From contig NC_008268.1 in NCBI RefSeq assembly GCF_000014565.1, positions 4,526,001 to 4,590,000 of the forward strand: 64,000 bases of DNA, given 5' to 3'. Source of the DNA: Rhodococcus jostii RHA1 (GTDB lineage Bacteria > Actinomycetota > Actinomycetes > Mycobacteriales > Mycobacteriaceae). Positions 44,459 through 52,960 of this stretch are shown here, piece by piece; position 1 is the stretch's first letter, and every line of letters starts with the position of its first letter. The notes beneath the pieces were generated by a model that searched no databases, was not told the origin of the DNA, and was given only the letters and a program-made list of their open reading frames with translations. The position numbers and the translations under genes were made by a program.

Positions 44459-45295
44459 TCAGCGCTTGCGGCGCAACACTCCATACGTGAACGCACCCGC
44501 GACCAGGGCCCCGACGCTCACCGCCGCTGTGGTCACGACGGTGGTCACGGACGGCGCCTGGAGGCGTGCCCGGAGGGAGACCGGATTGGAGAAAGTCAAT
44601 ATGGGCCAACCGTTTCCGGCCGCGGCCTTCCGCAAAGCCCGGTCCGGGTTGACCGCCGTCGGGTGGCCGACCGCGGTCAGCATCGGGAGATCGGTCACGG
44701 AGTCGGAGTAGGCGTAACATGCCGACAGGTCGTAGTGGTATTCGTCGGCCAGTTGCCGCATCGCGTCCACTTTGCCTTCGCCGTAGCAGTAGAACTCCAC
44801 CTCGCCGGTGTAGAGCCCGTCCGCGACCGCCATGCGGGTGGCGGTGCTGCGCGTGGCCCCGAGTGCTTCGGCGATCGGCGCCACCACCTCCTCGCCCGAC
44901 GCCGACACCACGATGACGTCGTGGCCCCGCAGCTTGTGGTCCGCGATGAGGTCGGCGGCCTCCGCGAACACCAGAGGGTCCACGATGTCGTGGAGGGTTT
45001 CGGCGACGACGGACCGGACCTGGTCCACGTTCCAGCCCGCGCACATGCTCGTGAGGTAGGCGCGCATCCGCTCCATCTGATCGTGATCCGCGCCCGACAG
45101 CAGGAACAGGAACTGCGCGTAACTGCTCTTGAGAACCGATCGGCGGTTGATCAGGCCCTGGTCGAAGAACGGTCTGCTGAACGCGAGGGTGCTGGATTTC
45201 GCGATGATCGTCTTGTCGAGGTCGAAGAATGCGGCAACCCGACCTGTCTCGGTGTGTCGACCTGTCTTGGCACTTCTCTGTGGCTTCGCGGTCAC
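44459..45295 (-). CDS. HAD-IB phosphatase (SerB-like, Rv3661-type), 278 aa
   Basis: The haloacid dehalogenase motifs are all visible. The nucleophile motif AFFDLDKTIIAKSSTLAF lies near residue 24, motif II serine in VIVVSASGEEVV near 130, and motif III/IV in GEGKVDAMRQLADEY and CYAYSDSVTDLPML near 185-200. This is the HAD-IB subgroup that includes SerB and CicA/PlsC-linked phosphatases. A C-terminal hydrophobic segment (TTVVTTAAVSVGALVAGAF) probably anchors it to the membrane. It corresponds to Rv3661. The GTG at 45295 is preferred over an upstream TTG at 45304. The substrate is not determined. A 6C RNA gene starts about 145 bases away in the opposite direction. Confidence 0.85.
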   Translation of the reverse strand: MTAKPQRSAKTGRHTETGRVAAFFDLDKTIIAKSSTLAFSRPFFDQGLINRRSVLKSSYAQFLFLLSGADHDQMERMRAYLTSMCAGWNVDQVRSVVAETLHDIVDPLVFAEAADLIADHKLRGHDVIVVSASGEEVVAPIAEALGATRSTATRMAVADGLYTGEVEFYCYGEGKVDAMRQLADEYHYDLSACYAYSDSVTDLPMLTAVGHPTAVNPDRALRKAAAGNGWPILTFSNPVSLRARLQAPSVTTVVTTAAVSVGALVAGAFTYGVLRRKR

Positions 45296-45386
45296 AATTT
45301 CCAAGGATATGCGGACTTCGGGTGGGGTGGGGGCTCGTATGACGGGGCGGAGGAAGGGTCTTTCGGCACTATCGACACGACGGAAC

Positions 45387-45432
45387 GTTCAACAGTTGAA
45401 CTTGCAAATACTGATCGGGGGAGGTGTAGTAT
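45387..45432 (+). promoter_or_regulatory. 6C RNA promoter with perfect 15-base palindrome
   Basis: TTGCAA (45403-45408) and TAGTAT (45427-45432) form -35 and -10 boxes with an 18-base spacer, which places the RNA start at about 45439. Just upstream, GTTCAACAGTTGAAC (45387-45401) is a perfect palindrome around one central base and ends next to the -35 box. It is a good candidate operator; the regulator is unknown. Confidence 0.6.
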
Positions 45433-45440
45433 TGATGATG

Positions 45441-45535
45441 CCCGGATTTGATCCGGGCGATGTTCAGCCCGACCCCCCGGGGCTGAACACTGACGACCCT
45501 CGCCTCCTCCCCCCCTGGCGAGGGTCGTCCTCTGT
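45441..45535 (+). ncRNA. 6C small RNA (B11-type)
   Basis: The sequence forms a short hairpin (CCCGGAT/ATCCGGG, 45441-45457) and then two longer stems with cytosine-rich loops. The first is GTTCAGCCC/GGGCTGAAC (45462-45488) with loop GACCCCCCG. The second is ACGACCCTCGCC/GGCGAGGGTCGT (45493-45528) with loop TCCTCCCCCCCT. Two C-rich loops define the actinobacterial 6C family. In M. tuberculosis the 6C RNA (B11) lies between Rv3660c and Rv3661, the same position as here between the Ssd-like and HAD genes. 6C RNA is thought to pair by its C-loops with G-rich mRNA leaders. Its second long stem may also act as a terminator. The 3' end is approximate. Confidence 0.88.
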
Positions 45536-45676
45536 CTGCGGCGGGTCTGCCGCACTCCTCGGCTAGAACCCTTGAAATTGGTGCGCTGGTACCAGTTTCT
45601 ATCCACAGGGCCGAAGTTGTCCACAGTTCGAGCCGAGCCCCTTCCGGCAGTCTCCGGCAGCGGGCACGCTCGCTGC

Positions 45677-46762
45677 ATGGACGCAGAAGGCAGGGGTGAA
45701 GTGCTGGTTCTGGTCGACGACCCGGCATTGCTGCACAGCATCAGGCGCGTGGCGGCAGCGGCCGACCGGGCGCTGAACGAGGTCGACGTCGCCGACGCCC
45801 GGCACGTCTGGGGAAGCGCCCCGATCATCGTGCTCGACGCGCGAGCGGCCGCCGCGTGCCGCAACCGGCTCCCGCGCCGGCGGCGGGTGGTGCTGCTGTG
45901 CGACGGGCCGCCGGGCATCGACGAGTGGCGGATCGCGACCGCGGTCGGGGCAGAACACGTGCTCGCGGTACCCGAGGACGAGTCCGCGTTGGTCGCCGTG
46001 CTCGGCGAGCAACCCCAGCGTCCCGACGCGGACGGCACCGTCGTCGCCGTCGTCGGCGGATGCGGCGGTGCGGGCGCCTCCACGCTGGCGGCGGCCACAG
46101 CCCTCACCGCGGCGTCGCGGCCGCAGCCGGCCCTTCTGCTCGACACCGATTCTTGGGGGTCCGGCCTCGACGTGCTGCTGGGCATCGAGGACGTGCCCGG
46201 ACTGCGATGGTCGGGTCTGTCGATCGAGGGCGGCCGGATCTCCTCGGGCGCGCTCCGGGACGCCCTCCCTGCCCGCGGCGAGCGGCTGCGGGTGCTCGCC
46301 TGCAGCCGGACGGGGCACGGCGCCGGACCGACAGAGGCCGCGGTCCGTGCGGTCACCGATGCCGGCCGTCATGCCGGCGATCTGGTCGTGTGCGACGTGT
46401 CGCGGTTCCCCGGCCCGGTCACGGAAACCGTCCTCGAACTCGCCGATCTGGTGGTCCTCGTCGTGCCCGCGACCGTCCGGGCCTGCATCGCCGCGGGAAA
46501 GGTATCGCAGTGGATCACCGAGAGGAACCCCAACCAGGGACTCGTGGTCCGCGGCCCCGCACCCGGTGGGCTCCGCGGCGCCGACATCGCGGAGGTTCTC
46601 GACCTGCCGCTGATCGCGTCGATGCGCGCCGAGCGCGCGCTCACCGGAATGCTCGAACACGGCGGATTGAGGCCTGGCAGGCGCTCCCCGCTGGGCGCCG
46701 CGGCCGAGGCGGTCCTCGACACGGTCGGCAGCAGACCGCGGTCGCGGGAGTGGGCGGCATGA
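45677..46762 (+). CDS. ssd: CpaE/MinD-like protein, septum-site determining homologue (Ssd), 361 aa
   Basis: The N-terminal ~110 residues form a receiver-like domain (VLVLVDDPALLHSIRRVA), as in CpaE pilus proteins. The ATPase domain follows with a P-loop-like VVGGCGGAGASTLAAATAL near residue 125, in which the signature lysines are absent (GGCGGAGAST). Later segments LLLDTDSWGSGLDVLLG and LVVCDVSRFPGP keep the MinD layout, so it may be a weak or inactive ATPase. It corresponds to Rv3660c, reported to affect septation in mycobacteria. It overlaps tadA by four bases and opens the Tad operon. ATG 45677 gives the natural domain start; a longer version would run through non-coding DNA. Confidence 0.82.
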   Translation: MDAEGRGEVLVLVDDPALLHSIRRVAAAADRALNEVDVADARHVWGSAPIIVLDARAAAACRNRLPRRRRVVLLCDGPPGIDEWRIATAVGAEHVLAVPEDESALVAVLGEQPQRPDADGTVVAVVGGCGGAGASTLAAATALTAASRPQPALLLDTDSWGSGLDVLLGIEDVPGLRWSGLSIEGGRISSGALRDALPARGERLRVLACSRTGHGAGPTEAAVRAVTDAGRHAGDLVVCDVSRFPGPVTETVLELADLVVLVVPATVRACIAAGKVSQWITERNPNQGLVVRGPAPGGLRGADIAEVLDLPLIASMRAERALTGMLEHGGLRPGRRSPLGAAAEAVLDTVGSRPRSREWAA

Positions 46763-47961
46763 GTTCCCTCGTCACACAAGACCTCCTCGACCGGGTGCGC
46801 GAACGTCTCGCGCACACGTCCGGCGAGCCGACGCCGGCGACGGTCGCCGCTGCCATCCGTACCGAGTCCGGTGGCGTGCTCGGCGACACCGATCTGCTCG
46901 GGGCGCTGCGGGTGCTCATGACCGAACTCACCGGCGCCGGCCCACTCGAGTCGTTGCTGACGGAACCGGGAGTAGCGGACGTGCTCGTCACCGCGCCCGA
47001 CCGCGTGTGGGTCGATCGAGGCCGCGGGCTCGAACGTGCAGCCGTCCGGTTCACCGACGAGGCGGCGGTGCGCCGGCTCGCGCAGCGGCTCGCGCTGTCT
47101 GCCGGGCGCCGCCTCGACGACGCTCAGCCGTGGGTCGACGGAAGGCTACGCGACGTCGGAAACGGCTCGTTCGGTGTGCGGCTGCATGCCGTCCTCGCTC
47201 CCGTGGCTCAGGGCGGCACCTGTCTGTCGCTGCGGGTGCTGCGCCCGGCCACCCAGGGGCTCGGCGCGCTCGTCGCGGGCGGTGCCGTGGCTGCGGCGGC
47301 CCACGACCTGCTGATGACGATCGTGCAGGCACGGCTCGCCTTCCTGGTCACCGGCGGCACCGGCGCAGGCAAGACCACGCTGTTGGCCGCATTGCTGGGG
47401 GCGGTGGACCCGGCGGAACGGATCGTGTGCGTGGAGGATGCCGCGGAGTTGGCGCCGACGCACCCGCACGTGGTCCGGCTCGTGGCCCGGGCACCCAACG
47501 TCGAGGGCGTGGGTGAGGTCACCGTCCGGGACCTCGTCCGTCAATCGCTGCGTATGCGACCCGACCGGATCGTCGTCGGCGAGGTTCGCGGCGCCGAGGT
47601 CGTCGACCTGCTGACGGCGCTCAACACGGGTCACGACGGCGGTGCCGGAACGGTGCACGCCAACTCGCCCGAAGAGGTTCCGGCGCGGCTCGAAGCGCTT
47701 GCGGCACTGGGTGGAATGGACCGCGCGGCGCTGCACAGTCAACTGGCCGCTGCCGTGCAGGTGGTCCTGCACGTCCACCGGTCGTCGAGCGGGGCGCGGC
47801 GGCTGACGCAGATCGGTGTCGTCACTCGGGACGAACACGGGCGCGTCACGATCGTGCCTGCCTGGAATCACGACACGGGTGAGGGTCCGGCGGCGGACCG
47901 TCTCCGCCACTTGTGTTCTCGGCGTGGACCGGTGGACTCGGGGACGGTGGTGCCGACGTGA
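46759..47961 (+). CDS. tadA: Tad secretion ATPase TadA (CpaF-like), 400 aa
   Basis: This is a type II/IV secretion ATPase. The N-terminal domain precedes a RecA-like core with Walker A FLVTGGTGAGKTTLLAALLG near residue 198, the Asp box VCVEDAAELAPTHPHVVRL near 225, Walker B DRIVVGEVRGAEVVDLLTAL near 270, and the His box GHDGGAGTVHANSPEEVPAR near 295. It drives assembly of Flp-type pili. It corresponds to Rv3659c. Both ends overlap the neighbours by four bases. Confidence 0.93.
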   Translation: MSSLVTQDLLDRVRERLAHTSGEPTPATVAAAIRTESGGVLGDTDLLGALRVLMTELTGAGPLESLLTEPGVADVLVTAPDRVWVDRGRGLERAAVRFTDEAAVRRLAQRLALSAGRRLDDAQPWVDGRLRDVGNGSFGVRLHAVLAPVAQGGTCLSLRVLRPATQGLGALVAGGAVAAAAHDLLMTIVQARLAFLVTGGTGAGKTTLLAALLGAVDPAERIVCVEDAAELAPTHPHVVRLVARAPNVEGVGEVTVRDLVRQSLRMRPDRIVVGEVRGAEVVDLLTALNTGHDGGAGTVHANSPEEVPARLEALAALGGMDRAALHSQLAAAVQVVLHVHRSSSGARRLTQIGVVTRDEHGRVTIVPAWNHDTGEGPAADRLRHLCSRRGPVDSGTVVPT

Positions 47962-48749
47962 TCGCCGGTCTGGTGGTCCTCGGCTGCGCGGTGCTTGCGG
48001 TGCCGTCCGCGAGATCGCGGCCCCGGTTGCTCGCGGTGACGGGCAGGGAGGGTCCTCGTCGCCGGTTGCGTCTGCCCTGGGTGGTTCCGGCGGCGCTCGC
48101 GGGCATTCCGATCGTGTACGAAGTGGGCGGGCTCTGCGCGGTCCTCGCCGCGACGATCGTCTGCGCAACTGTGCGTTTCAGATCGGCGCGACGCAGGGCG
48201 GCGAAAGCGAAGGATGCCGATCTGCGTGTCGTACTGTCGAGTCTCGAGGTGGTGACGGCGGAACTTCGGGTGGGTGCTCATCCGGCTGCCGCATGCCAGA
48301 CGGCGGCCGACGAGTCGGCAGGCAGTGTGGCGGCGGCATTCCGGGCTGCGTCGGCGCGCTCGCGGCTCGGAGGATCGGCCGCGGACGGGTTCCGGATCAC
48401 GGACTCCCGCGTCGGTACCGAGTTGGGGCGGATCGCCGATATCTGGGCGGTGGCCGATGCGCACGGTCTCGCGCTGGCGGAACTGCTCGAGGCGGCACGG
48501 ACGGACCTGTTGGGACGCAATCGCTTCCGTCAGCGAACGGAGGCCTCCCTGGCCGGCGCGAGGGCGACGGCGACCGTACTCGCCGGGCTGCCGCTGCTGG
48601 GTGTCGGTCTCGGCCAGATGATGGGGGCGGCCCCTCTGACGGTGCTGTTCGGCGGTGGTGTGGGCGGAATCCTGTTGCTGCTCGGTGCGGGGCTGGTGTG
48701 CGCGGGCCTGTTGTGGACCGACCGGATCACCGGACGCGTGACGGGATGA
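47958..48749 (+). CDS. tadB: Tad inner membrane protein TadB, 263 aa
   Basis: The protein has a type II secretion F-domain: an N-terminal pair of spans, a cytoplasmic helical part (SSLEVVTAELRVGAHPAAAC), and C-terminal spans ending in GGGVGGILLLLGAGLVCAGL. This is the TadB half of the pilus platform, and corresponds to Rv3658c. It overlaps tadA and tadC by four bases each. Confidence 0.85.
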   Translation: MIAGLVVLGCAVLAVPSARSRPRLLAVTGREGPRRRLRLPWVVPAALAGIPIVYEVGGLCAVLAATIVCATVRFRSARRRAAKAKDADLRVVLSSLEVVTAELRVGAHPAAACQTAADESAGSVAAAFRAASARSRLGGSAADGFRITDSRVGTELGRIADIWAVADAHGLALAELLEAARTDLLGRNRFRQRTEASLAGARATATVLAGLPLLGVGLGQMMGAAPLTVLFGGGVGGILLLLGAGLVCAGLLWTDRITGRVTG

Positions 48750-49336
48750 TCTGGTGCGCGGCACTTCTCCTCGCCTGCGGCGTGCTGGCGCTGCCCGCAC
48801 CCAGCTCGCCGGTACAGCGAGTGCGCGGCAACGGCGGTCGCGGCCCGGGTGACGCGGCGTCCGCGGTCGACGACACCGCGCGCCGTGAGGACCCGCTCGC
48901 GATCGCCGCGACCTTCGACCTCCTGGCAGCGTGTCTGCGCGCCGGACTGCCCGTCGCGACTGCGGCGCAGGCCGTGTCGCGGACGGCGCCGGCACCGCTG
49001 TCGGAATCGTTGCGCCGCGCCGCGGACCTGCTGTCGCTGGGGGCGGATGCGGCGACCGCGTGGGAGGCGGCGGCGTCGGACCCGGCCACCGAATCGCTCG
49101 CCCGCATGGCGCGCCGGTCGGCCGCATCGGGATCGTCGCTCGCGGGTTCGATGACGGAACTCGCCGCCGACGGCCGGATCCAAGTCGAGCACTTGGCGGC
49201 GGCGGCGGCCGAACGAGCGGGCGTGCTCATCAGTGGCCCCCTCGGGCTGTGCTTCCTGCCGGCATTCATCTGCCTCGGCATCATCCCGGTCGTCGTCGGG
49301 CTGGCCTCGCGGGTGCTGGACGGCGGGCTGTTGTGA
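48746..49336 (+). CDS. tadC: Tad inner membrane protein TadC, 196 aa
   Basis: This shorter F-domain protein has an N-terminal span (WCAALLLACGVLALPAP), a helical cytoplasmic part (FDLLAACLRAGLPVATAAQA) and a C-terminal span pair (GPLGLCFLPAFICLGIIPVV). It forms the platform with TadB and corresponds to Rv3657c. It overlaps tadB by four bases; the pilin gene follows after 57 bases with its own ribosome binding site. Confidence 0.82.
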   Translation: MIWCAALLLACGVLALPAPSSPVQRVRGNGGRGPGDAASAVDDTARREDPLAIAATFDLLAACLRAGLPVATAAQAVSRTAPAPLSESLRRAADLLSLGADAATAWEAAASDPATESLARMARRSAASGSSLAGSMTELAADGRIQVEHLAAAAAERAGVLISGPLGLCFLPAFICLGIIPVVVGLASRVLDGGLL

Positions 49337-49393
49337 CACATCGGCACTTCCGGAGCAGAACCGCTGCGCCGGACACTCTGAAGGGGGAACACC

Positions 49394-49612
49394 ATGCGAC
49401 ACGGAATCCGGGCCTTGGCGGAAGTTCGAGCACTGATCGCTCGCTTGACGCTGCTCGCGACGGACGAGGACGGCATGTCGACGGCGGAGTACGCCATCGG
49501 CACCATCGCGGCGGCGGCCTTCGGCGCCGTTCTGTATTCGGTCGTCACCGGCGACAGCATCGTGACGGCGTTGACGAACATCATCGACAAAGCGCTGAAC
49601 ACCGCGGTGTGA
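49394..49612 (+). CDS. Flp-type prepilin, DUF4244, 72 aa
   Basis: The small protein has a basic leader, then DEDGMSTAEYAIGTIAAAAF, where a Gly (or Met) before STAEYA marks a prepilin-type cleavage site. A single hydrophobic helix follows (AAAAFGAVLYSVVTG). This is the DUF4244 family pilin of actinobacterial Tad loci, corresponding to Rv3656c. AAGGGGGAAC lies just upstream as a ribosome binding site. It would be the structural subunit of the pilus. No TadV-like prepilin peptidase gene lies in this window. Confidence 0.87.
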   Translation: MRHGIRALAEVRALIARLTLLATDEDGMSTAEYAIGTIAAAAFGAVLYSVVTGDSIVTALTNIIDKALNTAV

Positions 49613-49986
49613 TGAGTGCTGCCGAGAACCTGCGCCGGTCGGAGGCCGGCGGCGTGACGGTCGAGGCCGCCATCGCGATCGCGTCGATCGTGGCGGTGGT
49701 GGTGCTGTGTGTCGGCGCGATCACCGCGGCGACGCTGCACGTCCGGTGCGTCGACTCGGCCCGTGAGGCAGCACGGCTCGCAGCCCGTGGAGATCGCGAG
49801 TCGGCGATCTCCACGGCGGCGAAGGTGGCACCCGATGGTGCCGACGTGTCGGTCCGGGCCGAGGGGGAGTTCGTCGTCGCGACCGTGCGGGCACGCAGTC
49901 CACTCCTCCCGCTCGTGAACATCTCCGCGGAGGCGGTGGCGGCTCTCGAACCCACCGTGCCGGGGTGGGGCGGGGGAGGGTGGTGA
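49612..49986 (+). CDS. tadE: TadE-like pseudopilin, 124 aa
   Basis: The N-terminus RRSEAGGVTVEAAIAIASIV is the TadE signature (a Gly-containing leader, a conserved Glu at position +5 and a hydrophobic helix). A soluble C-terminal domain follows. It corresponds to Rv3655c and would be a minor pilin. It overlaps the pilin gene stop by one base and the next gene by four bases. Confidence 0.82.
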   Translation: MSAAENLRRSEAGGVTVEAAIAIASIVAVVVLCVGAITAATLHVRCVDSAREAARLAARGDRESAISTAAKVAPDGADVSVRAEGEFVVATVRARSPLLPLVNISAEAVAALEPTVPGWGGGGW

Positions 49987-50339
49987 GTTCGGTGATCACC
50001 GACGATCGTGGTTCCGTGACCGTCACGGCGTGCTGTGCGCTCGCGGCGCTGGTGGTGGTCACGGCGATGTTGGTGCACGTCGGCTCGGCGGTGTCGGTGC
50101 GGCACCGGGCGCAGTCCGCTGCGGATCTGGCTGCCGTCGCCGCGGCCGTCGGGCTGGACCGCGGCACCGAGGCGGCGTGTGCCGCGGCGCGGGAGGTGGC
50201 GGGGCGAATGCGCACCGAAGTCGTGTCCTGTGAGATCGACGACTGGGACGTCGAGGTCGCGGTCACCGCGCCGGTGCTCCTGTCCTCGCTGGGTGTCCGG
50301 GATGCCCGGGCGGTCGCGAGGGCAGGTCCCGCGGAGTGA
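49983..50339 (+). CDS. TadF/TadE-like helical membrane protein, 118 aa
   Basis: The protein opens with ITDDRGSVTVTACCALAALV, a prepilin-like leader and helix, followed by RHRAQSAADLAAVAAAVGL, a stretch common to Tad-associated secreted proteins (Rv3654c-type). The rest is a small alpha/beta domain with two cysteines. It is the last gene of the Tad operon. It would be a minor pilin, or a secreted product as reported for Rv3654c. A 189-base gap to the next gene marks the operon end. Confidence 0.78.
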   Translation: MSSVITDDRGSVTVTACCALAALVVVTAMLVHVGSAVSVRHRAQSAADLAAVAAAVGLDRGTEAACAAAREVAGRMRTEVVSCEIDDWDVEVAVTAPVLLSSLGVRDARAVARAGPAE

Positions 50340-50528
50340 CGTCGGAGCGAGGAGGTGGTCCGGTGAGGCGCATCACTCCAGCGTGTGCAAGGTTTCGGTG
50401 ATTGTGACCGGAATCGCAATAATCCCCCGCTCAGGAAGTATTGGACGGCATCGATCCTGTGATGCGAGTCTCACTGGTGCGAGCTGGTTTTCATCCACAC
50501 CACTCCCTTTGGCGAGAGAGGGCATTAC

Positions 50529-51938
50529 ATGACCACGGCACCACCGAAGCGGACCGAGGCCGAGACAAAGGCGCGGAGGGCGGGCATTGCCTCGTTCATC
50601 GGCACCACGATCGAGTGGTACGACTTCTACATCTACGGCACCGCGTCGGCACTGGTCTTCGGTCAGGTGTTCTTCTCCGACACCCTCCCGGCAGGCATGG
50701 GCACCCTGCTCGCGTTCGTCACGTTGTGGGCGGGGTTCCTCGCCCGTCCGATCGGCGGTATCGTCTTCGGCCATCTCGGCGATAAAATCGGTCGAAAGAA
50801 CACCCTGGTCATCACGCTCATGATGATGGGCACCGCCACCGTCGGAATCGGACTCCTGCCCTCCTACGCGCAGATCGGGATCTGGGCGCCCGCCGCCCTG
50901 GTGTTCCTCCGGGTCGTCCAGGGTGTGGCAGTAGGCGGTGAGTGGGGCGGGGCGGTGCTGATCGCCAGTGAGAACGCACCCAAGGGGAAGGGGATTCTGT
51001 ACTCGGCGTTCGCCCAACAGGGGTCGCCCGCCGGAAACCTCCTGGCGACGATGGCGTTCTTCCTTCTCTCCGCCATGCCCACCCCGGCTTTCGTGCTCTA
51101 CGGGTGGCGCATCCCGTTCCTGATCTCCGCGGCCCTGGTGATCGTCGGCATGATCATCCGCCTCAGGCTCGAAGAGTCGGAGGCGATGAAGACCGTGCTG
51201 AAGCGCAAGAAGACTGTCGCACTGCCGATCGGTGAGGTGCTGCGCAAGCATTGGGTCCTCGTCCTCCTCGGTGCGGGCGCGCTGCCCCTGGCCCAGGTGA
51301 CGTACTTCAAGAACACCTTCGCGTTGTCGTGGGCCACCAGCGAACTCGGCTACGACCGGGGCACGTTCCTCGGCGCCATCGCCATCGCCCTCGTGGTCCA
51401 GTTCATCGTGCAGCCGTTCGGCGCCGTCCTGGTGTCGCGGATCGACATGCGGAAAGCCATGTGCATCATGGTGATTCCCGAGTTCGTCCTGATGCCGGCC
51501 ATTTTCTTCGCGATCCGGACCGAGAACTTCGCGATTGCCGTCGTCGCGATGTGCCTCGCGACCATTCCACACTCGATGTTCTACGGCGCCATCGCCGGAG
51601 TGCTCGCGCGGGCCTTCCCCGCCAACATTCGCTACACCGGCCTTTCCGCGGCGTACCAGCTGTGTTCTCTGATCGTCGGCGGCGGCACCCCGGTGCTGGC
51701 GCAGTGGATGCTCAACTCGTCCGGAAACATCGTCGGTGTTGCGTTCGTGTCGGCCGGCTATGCCGCCGTCTCCTTGGTCTGCACGCTGTTGCTGCTGAAC
51801 CGGACCGGATTCGACGCGCGCCGGTTGTCGACCGCGGAGCAATCCGACGCGGACGAACTGCAACTCGAGATCGATGAGGACGATGCGGTGGACACCGCTC
51901 CGAATGCAAGGCAGGCCCGTGCGACAGCCCACTCCTGA
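50529..51938 (+). CDS. MHS-family (MFS) metabolite/H+ symporter, second copy, 469 aa
   Basis: This is a 12-span transporter of the same MHS group as the gene at 32278. It has the markers SFIGTTIEWYDFYIYGTASA near residue 22, GHLGDKIGRKNTLVITLM near 80 and RVVQGVAVGGEWGGAVLIA near 130, and an acidic C-terminal tail. AGAGAGGG lies upstream of the ATG. Its position beside a LysR regulator and a CoA-transferase suggests it imports a carboxylic acid that the CoA-transferase then activates. The substrate is unknown. Confidence 0.88.
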   Translation: MTTAPPKRTEAETKARRAGIASFIGTTIEWYDFYIYGTASALVFGQVFFSDTLPAGMGTLLAFVTLWAGFLARPIGGIVFGHLGDKIGRKNTLVITLMMMGTATVGIGLLPSYAQIGIWAPAALVFLRVVQGVAVGGEWGGAVLIASENAPKGKGILYSAFAQQGSPAGNLLATMAFFLLSAMPTPAFVLYGWRIPFLISAALVIVGMIIRLRLEESEAMKTVLKRKKTVALPIGEVLRKHWVLVLLGAGALPLAQVTYFKNTFALSWATSELGYDRGTFLGAIAIALVVQFIVQPFGAVLVSRIDMRKAMCIMVIPEFVLMPAIFFAIRTENFAIAVVAMCLATIPHSMFYGAIAGVLARAFPANIRYTGLSAAYQLCSLIVGGGTPVLAQWMLNSSGNIVGVAFVSAGYAAVSLVCTLLLLNRTGFDARRLSTAEQSDADELQLEIDEDDAVDTAPNARQARATAHS

Positions 51939-51947
51939 CCGCGGGGG

Positions 51948-52844
51948 TCATTCCGGCGTGGGCATGGCCTCTTCGGACAGCCGGAGGACTTCCCGCAACG
52001 CGGCGTTGTCGTCGTCCGCTCTCCAAGCGATCCGCAGTTGCAGGGTGCTGGGACCGCCGACCAGCGGCAGGAACACGACATCGGGGTTGTTCACGTTCTC
52101 GGCCACGGAGGAGACGGTCAACGCGCAACCGACCTCCGCGGACACCAACGCCATCAACGCCATCGAGTCCGGGGCGCTCTGCACGATCCGGGGCGTGAAA
52201 CCGGCGTCGTGGGCCGCCCTCTGCAGGGAGTCCCGCAGCGCCGATCCGGGATCGGCGGGCAGCGTCACCCAGGGCTCGGTGGACAGTTCCTCGATGCGAA
52301 CGCCGTCCCTGCCTGCGAGCGGGTGGTCGGTGGGCAGGGCCACCACGAAGTCCTCGTTGAGGATGACGCGGGACGCGATGCCCGGCGGGGTGAAGATCCA
52401 CCGGACCAGGCCGATGTCGAGGGTTCCGTCGAGGAGCTTGTTCAGCGCTTCGCTCGCGAAAGCGGAACTGTCCAGCACGAATTCGATACCCGGGTGGGTG
52501 TGCCGGACGAGTTTCGCCCACCGTCCGATGAGCAGGTGGGACGAAACTCCGGCGAAGCCGATGCGCACCCGGCCGACCTGTCCGCGCCCGGCGGCGGCGA
52601 CGGCGATCTCCGCGAGCCGGCAGGCGTCCAGGATTTCGCGCGCCGGGCCGAGCAGTGCCTCACCGGCGGAGGTCAACCGGACGTTCCGCGTGTTTCTTTC
52701 GAAAAGAGTTGCTCCGAGCTGTTTTTCCAGTTGCCGAATCGTTCGGCTCAGCGGCGGCTGGGCCGAGTGCAGGCGCTGCGCGGCGCGGCCGAAATGCAAC
52801 TCCTCGGCAACTGCGAGAAAGGCAGTGATCTGAGAAATCTCCAC
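51948..52844 (-). CDS. LysR family transcriptional regulator, 298 aa
   Basis: The N-terminal winged helix (ITAFLAVAEELHFGRAAQRL then HSAQPPLSRTIRQLEKQLGA) is diagnostic of LysR proteins. A periplasmic-binding-like effector domain follows (about residues 90-298). It is divergent from the CoA-transferase genes, with 116 bases between them, so it probably activates them and perhaps the transporter. The effector is likely the transported acid or its CoA ester. It is convergent with the transporter gene (nine bases). Confidence 0.9.
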   Translation of the reverse strand: MEISQITAFLAVAEELHFGRAAQRLHSAQPPLSRTIRQLEKQLGATLFERNTRNVRLTSAGEALLGPAREILDACRLAEIAVAAAGRGQVGRVRIGFAGVSSHLLIGRWAKLVRHTHPGIEFVLDSSAFASEALNKLLDGTLDIGLVRWIFTPPGIASRVILNEDFVVALPTDHPLAGRDGVRIEELSTEPWVTLPADPGSALRDSLQRAAHDAGFTPRIVQSAPDSMALMALVSAEVGCALTVSSVAENVNNPDVVFLPLVGGPSTLQLRIAWRADDDNAALREVLRLSEEAMPTPE

Positions 52845-52960
52845 GGGAGAACTATTGCAGTTCCAGCAACAGATTTGTCAACACTATTGATTCACACGGC
52901 GGTAATCCGGTGGGAGAGGTTCCGAGGCGACCTCCCGTCGTTCCGGAGAAGGGCATGGCG

